This document shows positions 1 through 6,820 of a DNA stretch of 16,142 nt, one piece after another. The stretch's first letter is position 1, and each line of letters begins with the position of its first letter. This stretch comes from Bacilli bacterium (lineage in GTDB: Bacteria > Bacillota_I > Bacilli_A > RF39 > UBA660): the NCBI GenBank assembly GCA_028685445.1, contig JAQUDY010000007.1, positions 1-16,142 on the forward strand. The letters run 5' to 3'. The translations under genes and the position numbers were made by a program. The notes under the pieces are model-generated. The model was not told where the DNA came from and made no database searches. It worked only from the letters and a program-made list of their open reading frames with translations.

Positions 1-270
1 AACTAAAGCTGTTTTACCTATTCCAGGCTTTCCAACTAATAAAGCTCCTTTATCTGGAGATATTAATGCTAAAATCATTTCAGTTATTTCTTTATCTCTA
101 CCAATGGCAGGGTTAGTTACATATTCTTTTTGACTTAAATCTTCACCATAAGAATCTATGACACTAAAACTTGAGTTAGTTGATTGTTTTTCTTTATTAT
201 TGTCTATTTCAAAATCTAAAACTTCGAAATTATTATTTTCTGTTTCTAAAATCTCGATTTTTTTATCCAT
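1..270 (-). CDS. Clp-type AAA+ ATPase, N-terminal 90 residues (partial)
   Basis: Only the first 90 codons are inside the window; the gene continues past the left edge. It starts at ATG 270 with an AGGAC ribosome binding site about 10 nt upstream. Residues 1-55 are a charged, low-complexity stretch. Then comes NPAIGRDKEITEMILALI, the box that precedes the first ATPase domain of ClpA/B/C proteins, and a Walker A motif, GKPGIGKTA. The usual N-terminal Clp repeat domain (about 140 residues) is missing, so the nucleotide-binding domain starts almost at once. Family members use ATP hydrolysis to unfold proteins, alone (ClpB) or for ClpP (ClpA/C). Which type this is cannot be decided without the rest of the gene. 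It has its own likely promoter and is separated from yitT by a hairpin. Confidence 0.8.
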   Translation of the reverse strand, partial: MDKKIEILETENNNFEVLDFEIDNNKEKQSTNSSFSVIDSYGEDLSQKEYVTNPAIGRDKEITEMILALISPDKGALLVGKPGIGKTALV

Positions 271-292
271 AAGAATCACGTCCTACCACAGT

Positions 293-325
293 AGTATAGC
301 ATAAATGAAAGAAATTAAAAAGATA
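293..325 (-). promoter_or_regulatory. Candidate promoter of the Clp-like gene
   Basis: An extended -10 element, TGC followed by TATACT (TATACT at 293-298), lies 22 nt upstream of the ATG at 270. The -35 region at 17-18 nt spacing is only T-rich, so recognition would rest on the TGn extension. The predicted leader is about 16 nt and contains the AGGAC ribosome binding site. Confidence 0.45.
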
Positions 326-348
326 CAGTATTTTAATTTGAGTATCTT
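315..348 (-). terminator. Likely terminator downstream of yitT-like gene
   Basis: On the minus strand AAGATAC (342-348) pairs with GTATCTT (320-326) across a 15-nt loop, followed by a run of T. It starts 8 nt after the yitT-like stop codon. The stem is short and AT-rich, so efficiency is uncertain. Confidence 0.5.
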
Positions 349-355
349 AATTTTA

Positions 356-1243
356 TTAAAATGGAATTAATTTTTTTTTATAACCACCGGAAACATTATG
401 ACAGTTACTTGTTAAAATGAAAGCTTTTGAATCTATACTTTTTATTAAATGCTTAAATCCATAATATTGTTTTGTAGGAACTATAATTAAAAGAACTGGA
501 GTTGTTTTAGTGAATATTCCACCTTTTCCAACTAATTCAGTTGCACCAATATTAACATTATTAAGGAGTTTAGTTAAAATTCGTTCTGAATGTTCAGACT
601 TTACATAACACATTTTAGAATCTTTTACTCCTAAAATTATCATATCTGCTAGTTTGTTACTTACTAATAATATAAAAACAGCATAAATTGTTTTAGTTAT
701 TCCAAAAACAATCAGTCCCGTAATAATTATAAATATATTAGTCCAAGCAGCTGATGTTCCCATTGGTAATTTTGCATACCTAGATATAATGGTTGCTATA
801 GTATCACTTCCACCAGTATTATATGAAGAGCGATAAATTAATCCATAACATATCCCATGAGCAACTGCTGTAAATAGTAATAATATAAATGTACTGCTGA
901 AATCGAGTGCAATATATTTTGCAAGAGGTGCTGATAATGTAACCATAACATTGTAAGTCAAAGATCCAAATAATGTTTTTAAAGTCGTTTTTTTATCTAG
1001 AAATATTAAACTAATTATTGTTAATACTACAGTAGATAAATATAAAAATATTGTAGGGGAAAGTCCTGTTAATTCTTTTATAACTATAGCTAGACCTGAC
1101 ATTCCACCAATAACCAGATTATTTTTAACTAAAATCAAATTATAATTTAAAGAAACTATAAATACTGCCGCAAAAAAGAATAACAATCTTATTATTATTT
1201 TATCTTTTTCTATAAGTTTTAAAATAGTTTTTTTTTCTTCCAT
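356..1243 (-). CDS. YitT family membrane protein (DUF161/DUF2179)
   Basis: A 295-residue integral membrane protein. Hydrophobic segments lie near residues 19-38, 45-58, 63-81, 90-110, 116-137, 163-182 and 184-200. They are followed by a soluble C-terminal domain (about 205-290) with the pattern SKMCYV...GATELVGKGGIFT...VLLIIVP, typical of DUF2179. The loop motif YNTGGSDTIA (141-150) is a hallmark of the YitT family. Length matches the family (about 280-300). The function is not settled: members are annotated as membrane proteins of unknown role or putative transporters. The gene follows the tuf terminator and has a TATAAT box just upstream. No strong ribosome binding site is seen before ATG 1243 (only AGAAG), and no better start exists in frame. 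A hairpin terminator follows. Confidence 0.88.
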   Translation of the reverse strand: MEEKKTILKLIEKDKIIIRLLFFFAAVFIVSLNYNLILVKNNLVIGGMSGLAIVIKELTGLSPTIFLYLSTVVLTIISLIFLDKKTTLKTLFGSLTYNVMVTLSAPLAKYIALDFSSTFILLLFTAVAHGICYGLIYRSSYNTGGSDTIATIISRYAKLPMGTSAAWTNIFIIITGLIVFGITKTIYAVFILLVSNKLADMIILGVKDSKMCYVKSEHSERILTKLLNNVNIGATELVGKGGIFTKTTPVLLIIVPTKQYYGFKHLIKSIDSKAFILTSNCHNVSGGYKKKLIPF

Positions 1244-1252
1244 AATACTTCT

Positions 1253-1258
1253 ATTATA
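1253..1258 (-). promoter_or_regulatory. -10 box upstream of yitT-like gene
   Basis: A perfect TATAAT lies 9 nt before the ATG at 1243. A start at the usual distance would leave only about 3 nt of untranslated leader, and the -35 region (about 1276-1281, AAAATA) is poor. It may be a near-leaderless promoter or chance in AT-rich DNA. Confidence 0.35.
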
Positions 1259-1286
1259 ATCATACTATCTTTTTCTATTTTGGTAA

Positions 1287-1310
1287 AGAAAAAAAACTCT
1301 TTCGAGTTTT
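1287..1310 (-). terminator. Rho-independent terminator of the str operon (after tuf)
   Basis: AAAACTC (1304-1310) pairs with GAGTTTT (1293-1299) around a GAAA tetraloop, followed by T residues. The upstream arm begins within the tuf stop codon, so termination comes immediately after translation ends. Confidence 0.85.
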
Positions 1311-2475
1311 ATTCTATTATTTCAGTTACTGTTCCAGCTCCAACTGTACGTCCACCTTCACGGATTGAGAATTGAGTTCCTGCTTCTAGTGCTACTGGAC
1401 TAATTAATTCTACAGTCATATCGATGTTATCTCCAGGCATAACCATTTCTACACCTTGTGGTAATTCAATTACACCAGTAACATCTGTTGTTCTAAAATA
1501 GAATTGAGGTCTGTAGTTTGAGAAGAACGGAGTATGACGTCCACCTTCTTCTTTACTTAAGACATAAACTGCTGCTTTAAACTTTTTGTAAGGTTTAACA
1601 GTTCCTGGTTTAGCTAGAACTTGACCACGTTCTATATCTTCACGGTTAATTCCACGAAGTAATATTCCTGCGTTATCTCCTGCTTCAGCATAATCTAGAG
1701 ATTTTCTAAACATTTCTATTCCAGTAACTACTGATTTTCTATTATCACGAAGTCCAACTATTTCGATTTCATCGTTAATAGCTACTTTTCCACGTTCTAC
1801 ACGTCCAGTAACAACCGTTCCACGTCCAGAAATTGTAAATACATCTTCCACGCTCATTAAGAATGGTTTGTCTGTATCTCTTACTGGATTATCAATATAT
1901 TCATCTACTGATTTCATTAAATCTTTAATAGCTTGTGCGTATGTTTCATCGCCTTCTAAAGCTTTTAAAGCTGATCCTCTAATTACAGGACAATCAGCAT
2001 CAAACTTATATTCTCCAAGTAATTCTCTTACTTCCATTTCTACTAAATCTAATAATTCAGTATCGTCTACTTGATCACATTTGTTCATGAAAACGATTAT
2101 TTTTGGAACACCAACTTGACGAGCAAGTAAGATATGTTCTCTTGTTTGTGGCATTGGGCCATCTGATGCACTAACTACTAGGATAGCGCCATCCATTTGT
2201 GCAGCACCTGTGATCATGTTTTTAACATAGTCAGCATGTCCTGGACAGTCTACGTGAGCATAATGACGATTTTCTGTTTCATACTCAACGTGAGAAGTAC
2301 TAATTGTAATTCCTCTTTCTCTTTCTTCTGGTGCTTTATCGATATTTTCATATTCAATAAAATCTCCAAAATATTTTGTAATAGCCGCAGTTAATGTTGT
2401 TTTTCCATGGTCAACGTGACCAATTGTTCCTATATTAACATGAGGTTTACTACGTTCAAATTTTTGTCTTGCCAT
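1309..2475 (-). CDS. tuf: Elongation factor Tu
   Basis: EF-Tu, the GTPase that carries aminoacyl-tRNA to the ribosomal A site. All G motifs are visible: GHVDHGKTT (P-loop), the RGITI effector region, [11 protein letters not shown] with the catalytic His, NKCD, and GSALKAL. Domains 2 and 3 follow, with [13 protein letters not shown] and the C-terminal [10 protein letters not shown]. At 388 residues it is about 8 shorter than B. subtilis EF-Tu. The main gap lies between LTAAIT and [11 protein letters not shown], where [14 protein letters not shown] replaces a longer segment. Start ATG 2475 has a strong AGGAGG. It is the last gene of rpsL-rpsG-fusA-tuf and also has a possible promoter of its own in the 68-nt fusA-tuf gap. 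A terminator overlaps its stop codon. Confidence 0.99.
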   Translation of the reverse strand: MARQKFERSKPHVNIGTIGHVDHGKTTLTAAITKYFGDFIEYENIDKAPEERERGITISTSHVEYETENRHYAHVDCPGHADYVKNMITGAAQMDGAILVVSASDGPMPQTREHILLARQVGVPKIIVFMNKCDQVDDTELLDLVEMEVRELLGEYKFDADCPVIRGSALKALEGDETYAQAIKDLMKSVDEYIDNPVRDTDKPFLMSVEDVFTISGRGTVVTGRVERGKVAINDEIEIVGLRDNRKSVVTGIEMFRKSLDYAEAGDNAGILLRGINREDIERGQVLAKPGTVKPYKKFKAAVYVLSKEEGGRHTPFFSNYRPQFYFRTTDVTGVIELPQGVEMVMPGDNIDMTVELISPVALEAGTQFSIREGGRTVGAGTVTEIIE

Positions 2476-2507
2476 ATTAATTTCCTCCTATTTTTCTTAC
2501 AAGCAAT

Positions 2508-2536
2508 ATTTTATCTAATTCTTGAATATAATTCAA
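2508..2536 (-). promoter_or_regulatory. Possible internal promoter for tuf
   Basis: TTGAAT (2531-2536), 17 nt, TAAAAT (2508-2513), in the fusA-tuf gap and upstream of the tuf AGGAGG. It would allow extra tuf expression independent of the operon promoter. The -35 lies inside a small hairpin (2521-2537). Confidence 0.5.
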
Positions 2537-2537
2537 G
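2521..2537 (-). repeat. Small inverted repeat in the fusA-tuf spacer
   Basis: CTTGAAT and ATTCAAG form a 7-bp stem with a 3-nt loop just after the fusA stop. No T-tract follows, so it is not a standard terminator. It could be a pause, processing or stability element. Confidence 0.4.
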
Positions 2538-2543
2538 TCTTAT

Positions 2544-4619
2544 TTATTCTGATACGCTGTTTTTCTTAATTATTTCTTCAGCGATGTTTTTTGGCACTTC
2601 TTCATAATGATCAAACATTGGTGTAAAAGTACCTCTACCTTGAGTATTACTACGAAGTGATGTTGCTAATCCAAACATTTCAGAAAGTGGCATCATAGCA
2701 CTGATTTGAAGTGCGTTTCCACGAGATTCTTGACCTAATGGTTTACCACGACGAGAAGTAATATCTCCCATAACATTTCCCATATATTCCTCTGGTGTAA
2801 CAACGTCAACTTTCATAATTGGTTCAAGTAAAACTGGTTTACATTTGTTTTTCGCTTCTTTTAAAGCCATACTAGCAGCTATTTTAAATGCCATTTCTGA
2901 TGAATCTACATCATGATATGAGCCTTCAAATAAAGTTGCTTTTACATCTACCATTGGATATCCAGCTAAAATTCCACCAGCCATAGCTTCTTGTAAGCCT
3001 TTATCTGTTACTGGAATATATTCTCTTGGAACAACTCCACCAACAATATTATCAACAAATTCATAACCATTATCTTTATTAGGTTCAAATTTTATCCAAA
3101 CATGTCCATATTGACCACGTCCACCTGATTGTTTTATATATTTACCTTCACATTCAGCTGCTACTGTTATCGTTTCGCGATAAGCTACCTGTGGTTTTCC
3201 AACATTAACATCTACTGAGAATTCTCTTCTTAATCTTTCAACTTGAACTTCTAAATGTAATTCTCCCATACCTGAGATTACTGTTTGACCAGTCTCAGGT
3301 TCAGTTCTAAACTTAAAGGTTGGATCTTCATCTGATAATCTTTGTAATGATTGAGCCATTTTATCTTGATCATTTTTTGATTTTGGTTCAACAGCCATGT
3401 CAATAACCGGATCTGGAAAAGCCATTCCTTTCATAATTACTGGATTCTTTTCATCTGATAAAGTGTCTGCAGTAGTTGTTATTTTAAGTCCTACTGCTGC
3501 TGCAATTTCCCCAGTAAATACTTCAGATATTTCTTTACGGTTGTTAGCATGCATTTGCAGAATTCTTCCAACTCTTTCTTTTTGTCCTTTTGTTGAATTT
3601 ACTATATAAGATCCCGCAGTTAGTTTACCAGAGTAAACTCTAAAGAATGTTAAACTTCCTACAAATGGGTCAACAGCTATTTTAAATGCAAGTGCTGTAA
3701 ACGGTTCATTATCATTTGGATGTCTTAACACATCAGCACCTTTTTTGTCAATACATTCAATAGCATCAACATCAGTTGGTGATGGCATATAATCAAGTAT
3801 CGCATCTAGTGCTAATTTTATACCAATATTTGATTTTGCACTTCCAACTAATACTGGGAAAAATTTTGCTGATAGAGTTCCTTTTCGAATCGCTCTTTTG
3901 ATTAATTCTAAAGATATCTCTTCTCCTTCTAAATATTTTTCCATTAATTCATCGTCAAAATCAGCTACTGCTTCTATTAATTCAATTCTTTTTTCTTCTA
4001 CTAAATCTACTAAATCTTCAGGTATTGCAATTTCTTCAGAAGTTTCATGTTCATCTCCTTGAAATTTATATGCTGTTTTTGTAAGTAAATCTATTACACC
4101 AGTAAAATCATCTTCTGCACCTATAGGCCATTCTATAGGTTTTGCATTTACATCTAATCTACTTTTTATAGTGCCAAGTGTATAAGCAAAGTCTGCTCCC
4201 ATTTTATCCATTTTGTTAACAAAGAACATTCTAGGGACTTTAAATTCATCTGCTTGGCGCCAAACAGTTTCACTTTGAGGTTCAACTCCATTTTGACCAT
4301 CTAGTAGGGTTATAGCTCCATCTAATACTCTTAAACTTCTTTGTACTTCTATTGTAAAGTCGACGTGTCCTGGAGTATCTATTATATTTAAGCGATATCC
4401 ATTCCAATGCGCTGTTGTTGCAGCACTTGTAATAGTAATACCTCTTTCTTTTTCTTGTTCCATCCAGTCCATCGTTGCTGCTCCATCGTGAGTTTCTCCA
4501 ATTTTATGGTTTATCCCTGTATGAAACAGTACTCTTTCAGTAAATGTTGTTTTTCCAGCATCTATATGGGCCATGATTCCAATATTACGTAATTTATCTA
4601 ATGATACATCTCTTGCCAT
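2544..4619 (-). CDS. fusA: Elongation factor G
   Basis: EF-G, the GTPase that drives translocation of tRNA and mRNA on the ribosome and, with RRF, helps recycle ribosomes. The protein has 691 residues, the normal length. The GTPase domain shows AHIDAGKTT (P-loop), RGITITSAA (switch I), DTPGHVDFT and NKMDKMGAD. Domain II follows ([20 protein letters not shown]), then domain III ([19 protein letters not shown]). Domain IV includes [10 protein letters not shown] and [12 protein letters not shown], and domain V contains [21 protein letters not shown]. Start ATG 4619 is preceded by TAGGAGGAT, in which the TAG is the stop codon of rpsG, so the two genes are closely coupled. No truncation or odd residues were noticed. 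Confidence 0.99.
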   Translation of the reverse strand: MARDVSLDKLRNIGIMAHIDAGKTTFTERVLFHTGINHKIGETHDGAATMDWMEQEKERGITITSAATTAHWNGYRLNIIDTPGHVDFTIEVQRSLRVLDGAITLLDGQNGVEPQSETVWRQADEFKVPRMFFVNKMDKMGADFAYTLGTIKSRLDVNAKPIEWPIGAEDDFTGVIDLLTKTAYKFQGDEHETSEEIAIPEDLVDLVEEKRIELIEAVADFDDELMEKYLEGEEISLELIKRAIRKGTLSAKFFPVLVGSAKSNIGIKLALDAILDYMPSPTDVDAIECIDKKGADVLRHPNDNEPFTALAFKIAVDPFVGSLTFFRVYSGKLTAGSYIVNSTKGQKERVGRILQMHANNRKEISEVFTGEIAAAVGLKITTTADTLSDEKNPVIMKGMAFPDPVIDMAVEPKSKNDQDKMAQSLQRLSDEDPTFKFRTEPETGQTVISGMGELHLEVQVERLRREFSVDVNVGKPQVAYRETITVAAECEGKYIKQSGGRGQYGHVWIKFEPNKDNGYEFVDNIVGGVVPREYIPVTDKGLQEAMAGGILAGYPMVDVKATLFEGSYHDVDSSEMAFKIAASMALKEAKNKCKPVLLEPIMKVDVVTPEEYMGNVMGDITSRRGKPLGQESRGNALQISAMMPLSEMFGLATSLRSNTQGRGTFTPMFDHYEEVPKNIAEEIIKKNSVSE

Positions 4620-4631
4620 ATAAATATCCTC

Positions 4632-5099
4632 CTACCATCTAAAGTGTGCAAATGCTTTATTTGCTTCGGCCATTTTGTGAGTATCTTCTCTCTTTTTAGC
4701 AGCGCCACCAGCTCCATTAGCAGCTTCCATTATTTCGTTTGCTAAATTTTCAGCCATTCCTTTTCCATTTCTAAGTCTAGCGTAGTTTACTAACCAACGT
4801 AAACCTAATGCTTGACTTCTTACTTCTCTAACTTCAATGGGAACTTGAACGTTAGATCCACCAACACGACGTGATTTAACTTCTAAAGCTGGACTAATAT
4901 TTTCCATTGCTTTATTAAATACATCTATTGGATTTTCATTTGTTTTTGTTTTTACTATTTCAAACGCTTCATATAAGATTTTTTCGGCTGTTCCTTTTTT
5001 TCCATCATTCATGATAGCATTTATTAATTTAGTAACAACTTTTGAATCATATATCGGGTCTGGTAAAACGTCTCTTTTTTCTGCACGTCTTTTACGCAT
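4632..5099 (-). CDS. rpsG: 30S ribosomal protein S7
   Basis: S7, a primary assembly protein of the 30S head that binds the 3' major domain of 16S rRNA and lies near the E site. The 155 residues match the bacterial length. The N-terminus has the basic [17 protein letters not shown], followed by the conserved [20 protein letters not shown] and the [15 protein letters not shown] beta-hairpin region. The C-terminus, [14 protein letters not shown], is intact. ATG 5099 has AAGGAGG 6 nt upstream. It sits 17 nt after rpsL and 12 nt before fusA. In E. coli S7 represses its own operon by binding the rpsL-rpsG spacer. The spacer here is too short for that structure, so any feedback must differ. Confidence 0.98.
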   Translation of the reverse strand: MRKRRAEKRDVLPDPIYDSKVVTKLINAIMNDGKKGTAEKILYEAFEIVKTKTNENPIDVFNKAMENISPALEVKSRRVGGSNVQVPIEVREVRSQALGLRWLVNYARLRNGKGMAENLANEIMEAANGAGGAAKKREDTHKMAEANKAFAHFRW

Positions 5100-5116
5100 T
5101 TTTTTTCCTCCTTATA

Positions 5117-5536
5117 TTATTTTTTATCTTTAGGCATTTTTGTACCGTATTTACTTCTACCTTGTTTGCGATCATTAACTCCTTGAGTATCAAGTGCACC
5201 ACGAATAATATGGTAACGAACACCAATTAAATCTTTTACACGACCTCCACGAATTAACACTACGCTGTGTTCTTGTAAGTTGTGTCCTTCTCCTGGAATA
5301 TAAACATCAACTTCTCTACCATTAGATAATCTAACACGAGCATATTTTCTTAAAGCTGAGTTTGGTTTTTTCGGAGTTTTTGTTCCAACTCTAGTACAAA
5401 CACCTCTCATTTGAGGATGATTAGTATCAGTAGTTTTTCTTTTTAAACTATTAAACCCAACGTTTAAAACCGGACTATGTTTCTTTTTCGGTTTTGCTTT
5501 TCTTTTAGTTTTTACTAATTGATTAATTGTAGGCAT
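5117..5536 (-). CDS. rpsL: 30S ribosomal protein S12, with Ile at the invariant Pro of the KDLPG loop
   Basis: S12 lies at the decoding centre of the 30S subunit and governs accuracy and streptomycin response. The 139-residue protein starts [12 protein letters not shown] at ATG 5536, with AGGAAGG upstream; an 8-codon upstream extension is rejected. It carries the Firmicutes-type insertion (about residues 21-45), [16 protein letters not shown] (53-68) and [20 protein letters not shown]. The loop normally written KDLPGVRYH reads K-D-L-I-G-V here (101-106; the ATT codon is read directly from the DNA), so Ile104 replaces the near-invariant Pro equivalent to E. coli Pro90. That loop is a known site of streptomycin-resistance and -dependence mutations. 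First gene of the str operon, with its own promoter. Confidence 0.98.
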   Translation of the reverse strand: MPTINQLVKTKRKAKPKKKHSPVLNVGFNSLKRKTTDTNHPQMRGVCTRVGTKTPKKPNSALRKYARVRLSNGREVDVYIPGEGHNLQEHSVVLIRGGRVKDLIGVRYHIIRGALDTQGVNDRKQGRSKYGTKMPKDKK

Positions 5537-5591
5537 TTTCTTCTTCCTTCCTATGCACACTTCCTGGTGTGTAGTATATTGTTTAAAATCA

Positions 5592-5612
5592 AGTCCTATC
5601 TAAGATAGAACT
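5592..5612 (-). promoter_or_regulatory. Hairpin in the rpsL leader
   Basis: AGTTCTATC and GATAGGACT form a 9-bp stem (one G-U pair) with a 3-nt loop in the leader of about 90 nt. No T-run follows, so it is not a terminator. It may be a regulatory or 5'-stabilising structure. A second weak stem (CACAC with GTGTG, about 5555-5570) precedes the ribosome binding site. Confidence 0.5.
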
Positions 5613-5631
5613 CAAAAATAAAAGCATTTTA

Positions 5632-5660
5632 ATGATAGCATTTTATTATATGTATGTCAA
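5632..5660 (-). promoter_or_regulatory. Promoter of the str operon (rpsL-rpsG-fusA-tuf)
   Basis: TTGACA (5655-5660), a 17-nt spacer, and TATCAT (5632-5637) preceded by TGC as an extended -10. The -35 and spacing are consensus. It gives a leader of about 90 nt. Confidence 0.85.
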
Positions 5661-5694
5661 TCAAATTTATTACAAAATTATGTATTTAACGTTT

Positions 5695-6168
5695 TTAACA
5701 AGCATCGTCACATGTTGCAGGATATACTTTGTGTATTAACTCATCAATGTAATCATTTATATTCTCAGTTTTTGTTTTTTCATCGTAAAAGCCAGCCAGT
5801 TTTCCCATTTTATAGGCAACAATGATCGGGTAATTAAGATCTTCTACATTAAACATATTTATTAATTGATTATCATCTATATCTGAAGTTTTAAGAAAAT
5901 AAGCTTTATTAATATCGCATTCACATAAAGAATCACAAAAAGATTTAGCAAGTAATTTAGCTGACTCTGAATCATCTCCTATAAAGACAACACCAGTTTT
6001 GTTTTTGGTAAACTCAATAAAGTCTTCATATGATATTCTTGTTACTAAATTTGTTTCTACATTATATAAAATCTGGAATTCGTTTTTTTCTGGTTTTACT
6101 TCTTGATTACATCCAGAGATTAAAATGATTCCCATAAATATAAAAAATATTTTGAATAATTGTTTCAT
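5695..6168 (-). CDS. Lipoprotein with a thioredoxin-like fold lacking the usual CxxC
   Basis: A 157-residue predicted lipoprotein. The N-terminus has Lys, a hydrophobic core and the lipobox I-S-G-C, with lipidated Cys at 20; lgt is in the same window. Residues 58-130 look like a thioredoxin fold: strand GVVFIG (59-64), a helix, then NYPIIVAYKMGKLAGF (112-127) with the cis-Pro at 114. Where CxxC is normally found (after VVFIG) the sequence is D-D-S-E-S-A, so the standard redox site appears lost. Other cysteines are clustered at 78, 82 and 84 and at the C-terminus (153 and 157, the last residue). Its ATG overlaps the stop of the preceding gene (ATGA), so it belongs to the three-gene operon. Function unknown; a structural or metal/disulfide role at the cell surface is possible. 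Confidence 0.75.
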   Translation of the reverse strand: MKQLFKIFFIFMGIILISGCNQEVKPEKNEFQILYNVETNLVTRISYEDFIEFTKNKTGVVFIGDDSESAKLLAKSFCDSLCECDINKAYFLKTSDIDDNQLINMFNVEDLNYPIIVAYKMGKLAGFYDEKTKTENINDYIDELIHKVYPATCDDAC

Positions 6169-6518
6169 GCAGCACCTAAATCTATTTTATTATAATCTTT
6201 TGTTGTATACTTATCACATTTTATATATGGTTTATAATTACAATTCTTTTTTATGATTACATAACCAGTACAAACTTCATTTTTAAACTTAAGTTCATTT
6301 AAAAAGTTTTGGTTAATTAACTCTTTATCTATAATTAAATGTTCTTTACCAAATATTTTATCAGGATATTCTTTGTAATAATTTATAGCAGAATCTTTGA
6401 TTTTGTTTTCTAGTTCATAATAAGCTTGATTCTTATTCTTTAGATTTATTCCAAAAAATGTTAATAAACCTACTAAAATAATTGATACAAAAACCCACAT
6501 TAATAATATTTTTTTCAT
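6165..6518 (-). CDS. Membrane-anchored extracellular protein with a three-cysteine C-terminal module
   Basis: A 117-residue protein with a single N-terminal hydrophobic segment (about 5-24) and an outward domain. The part after the anchor (YYELENKIKDSAINYYKEYPD, 33-53, in two halves) looks like the amphipathic helix of pilin- or pseudopilin-like proteins. The C-terminal part has a Cys-Gly-Tyr/Tyr-Cys pattern: VCTGYVIIKKNC (82-93) and YKPYIKCDKYTT (96-107), with cysteines at 83, 93 and 101. I know this pattern as a recurrent module in surface proteins of uncultured gut Firmicutes, but I cannot name a function. The start overlaps the stop of the 55-residue gene upstream (ATGA), and the stop overlaps the start of the lipoprotein gene (ATGA), so expression is translationally coupled. 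Confidence 0.7.
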   Translation of the reverse strand: MKKILLMWVFVSIILVGLLTFFGINLKNKNQAYYELENKIKDSAINYYKEYPDKIFGKEHLIIDKELINQNFLNELKFKNEVCTGYVIIKKNCNYKPYIKCDKYTTKDYNKIDLGAA

Positions 6519-6682
6519 ATATTACTCACTATACATACTTGGTTAATATTTGGTAAATAATTTTGTTCAAAATTACTATAAAAACGATATATAAAATATA
6601 TTGCTATTAGTAAAAAAACAAACAATATAGACATTAATATTATCATCATTCCATAACCCCAACCATTATTATTTAATTTCAT
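6515..6682 (-). CDS. Small membrane protein, 55 residues, first gene of the accessory operon
   Basis: A short gene reading MKLNNNGWGYGMM, then a hydrophobic segment at about residues 12-33 and a polar tail ending VCIVSNI. Support for it: a good ribosome binding site (GAGGGTG, spaced by TTTTT from ATG 6682), a near-consensus promoter just upstream, and a stop (TGA) that overlaps the ATG of the next gene in the ATGA arrangement. The N-terminal pattern of polar residues, N-N-x-G, an aromatic residue and then a hydrophobic helix resembles the start of type IV pilin-like proteins (KGFTLIE). The Glu5 equivalent is missing and W replaces F. It may be a small envelope partner of the next two proteins. 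Function unknown. Confidence 0.7.
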   Translation of the reverse strand: MKLNNNGWGYGMMIILMSILFVFLLIAIYFIYRFYSNFEQNYLPNINQVCIVSNI

Positions 6683-6700
6683 AAAAACACCCTCTTAAAT

Positions 6701-6729
6701 ATTATATATAAAGATTTATTTTTTTGCAA
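6701..6729 (-). promoter_or_regulatory. Promoter of the three-gene accessory operon
   Basis: TTGCAA (6724-6729), 17 nt, TATAAT (6701-6706). It lies between the rplL terminator and the ribosome binding site of the 55-residue gene, giving a leader of about 12 nt. Confidence 0.8.
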
Positions 6730-6783
6730 TCTATTAAGATATGATTTTCTTTAATAAATATATTTTATCACATTTGCCTTAAA

Positions 6784-6811
6784 AGAATAAAAACTCGGTT
6801 CTCCGAGTTTT
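6784..6811 (-). terminator. Rho-independent terminator after rplL
   Basis: AAAACTCGG (6803-6811) pairs with CCGAGTTTT (6790-6798) around a 4-nt loop (AGAA), followed by T-rich sequence. It starts 9 nt after the rplL stop and separates the ribosomal genes from the accessory operon. Confidence 0.9.
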
Positions 6812-6820
6812 AAAAGTTTA

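Noticed and set aside
5537..5560. Eight-codon extension of S12
   Set aside because: MPTINQL is the conserved S12 start and has AGGAAGG before it; the extension covers that site.
5592..5612. rpsL leader hairpin as a terminator of the accessory operon
   Set aside because: It lies downstream of the str promoter and is not followed by a T-run.
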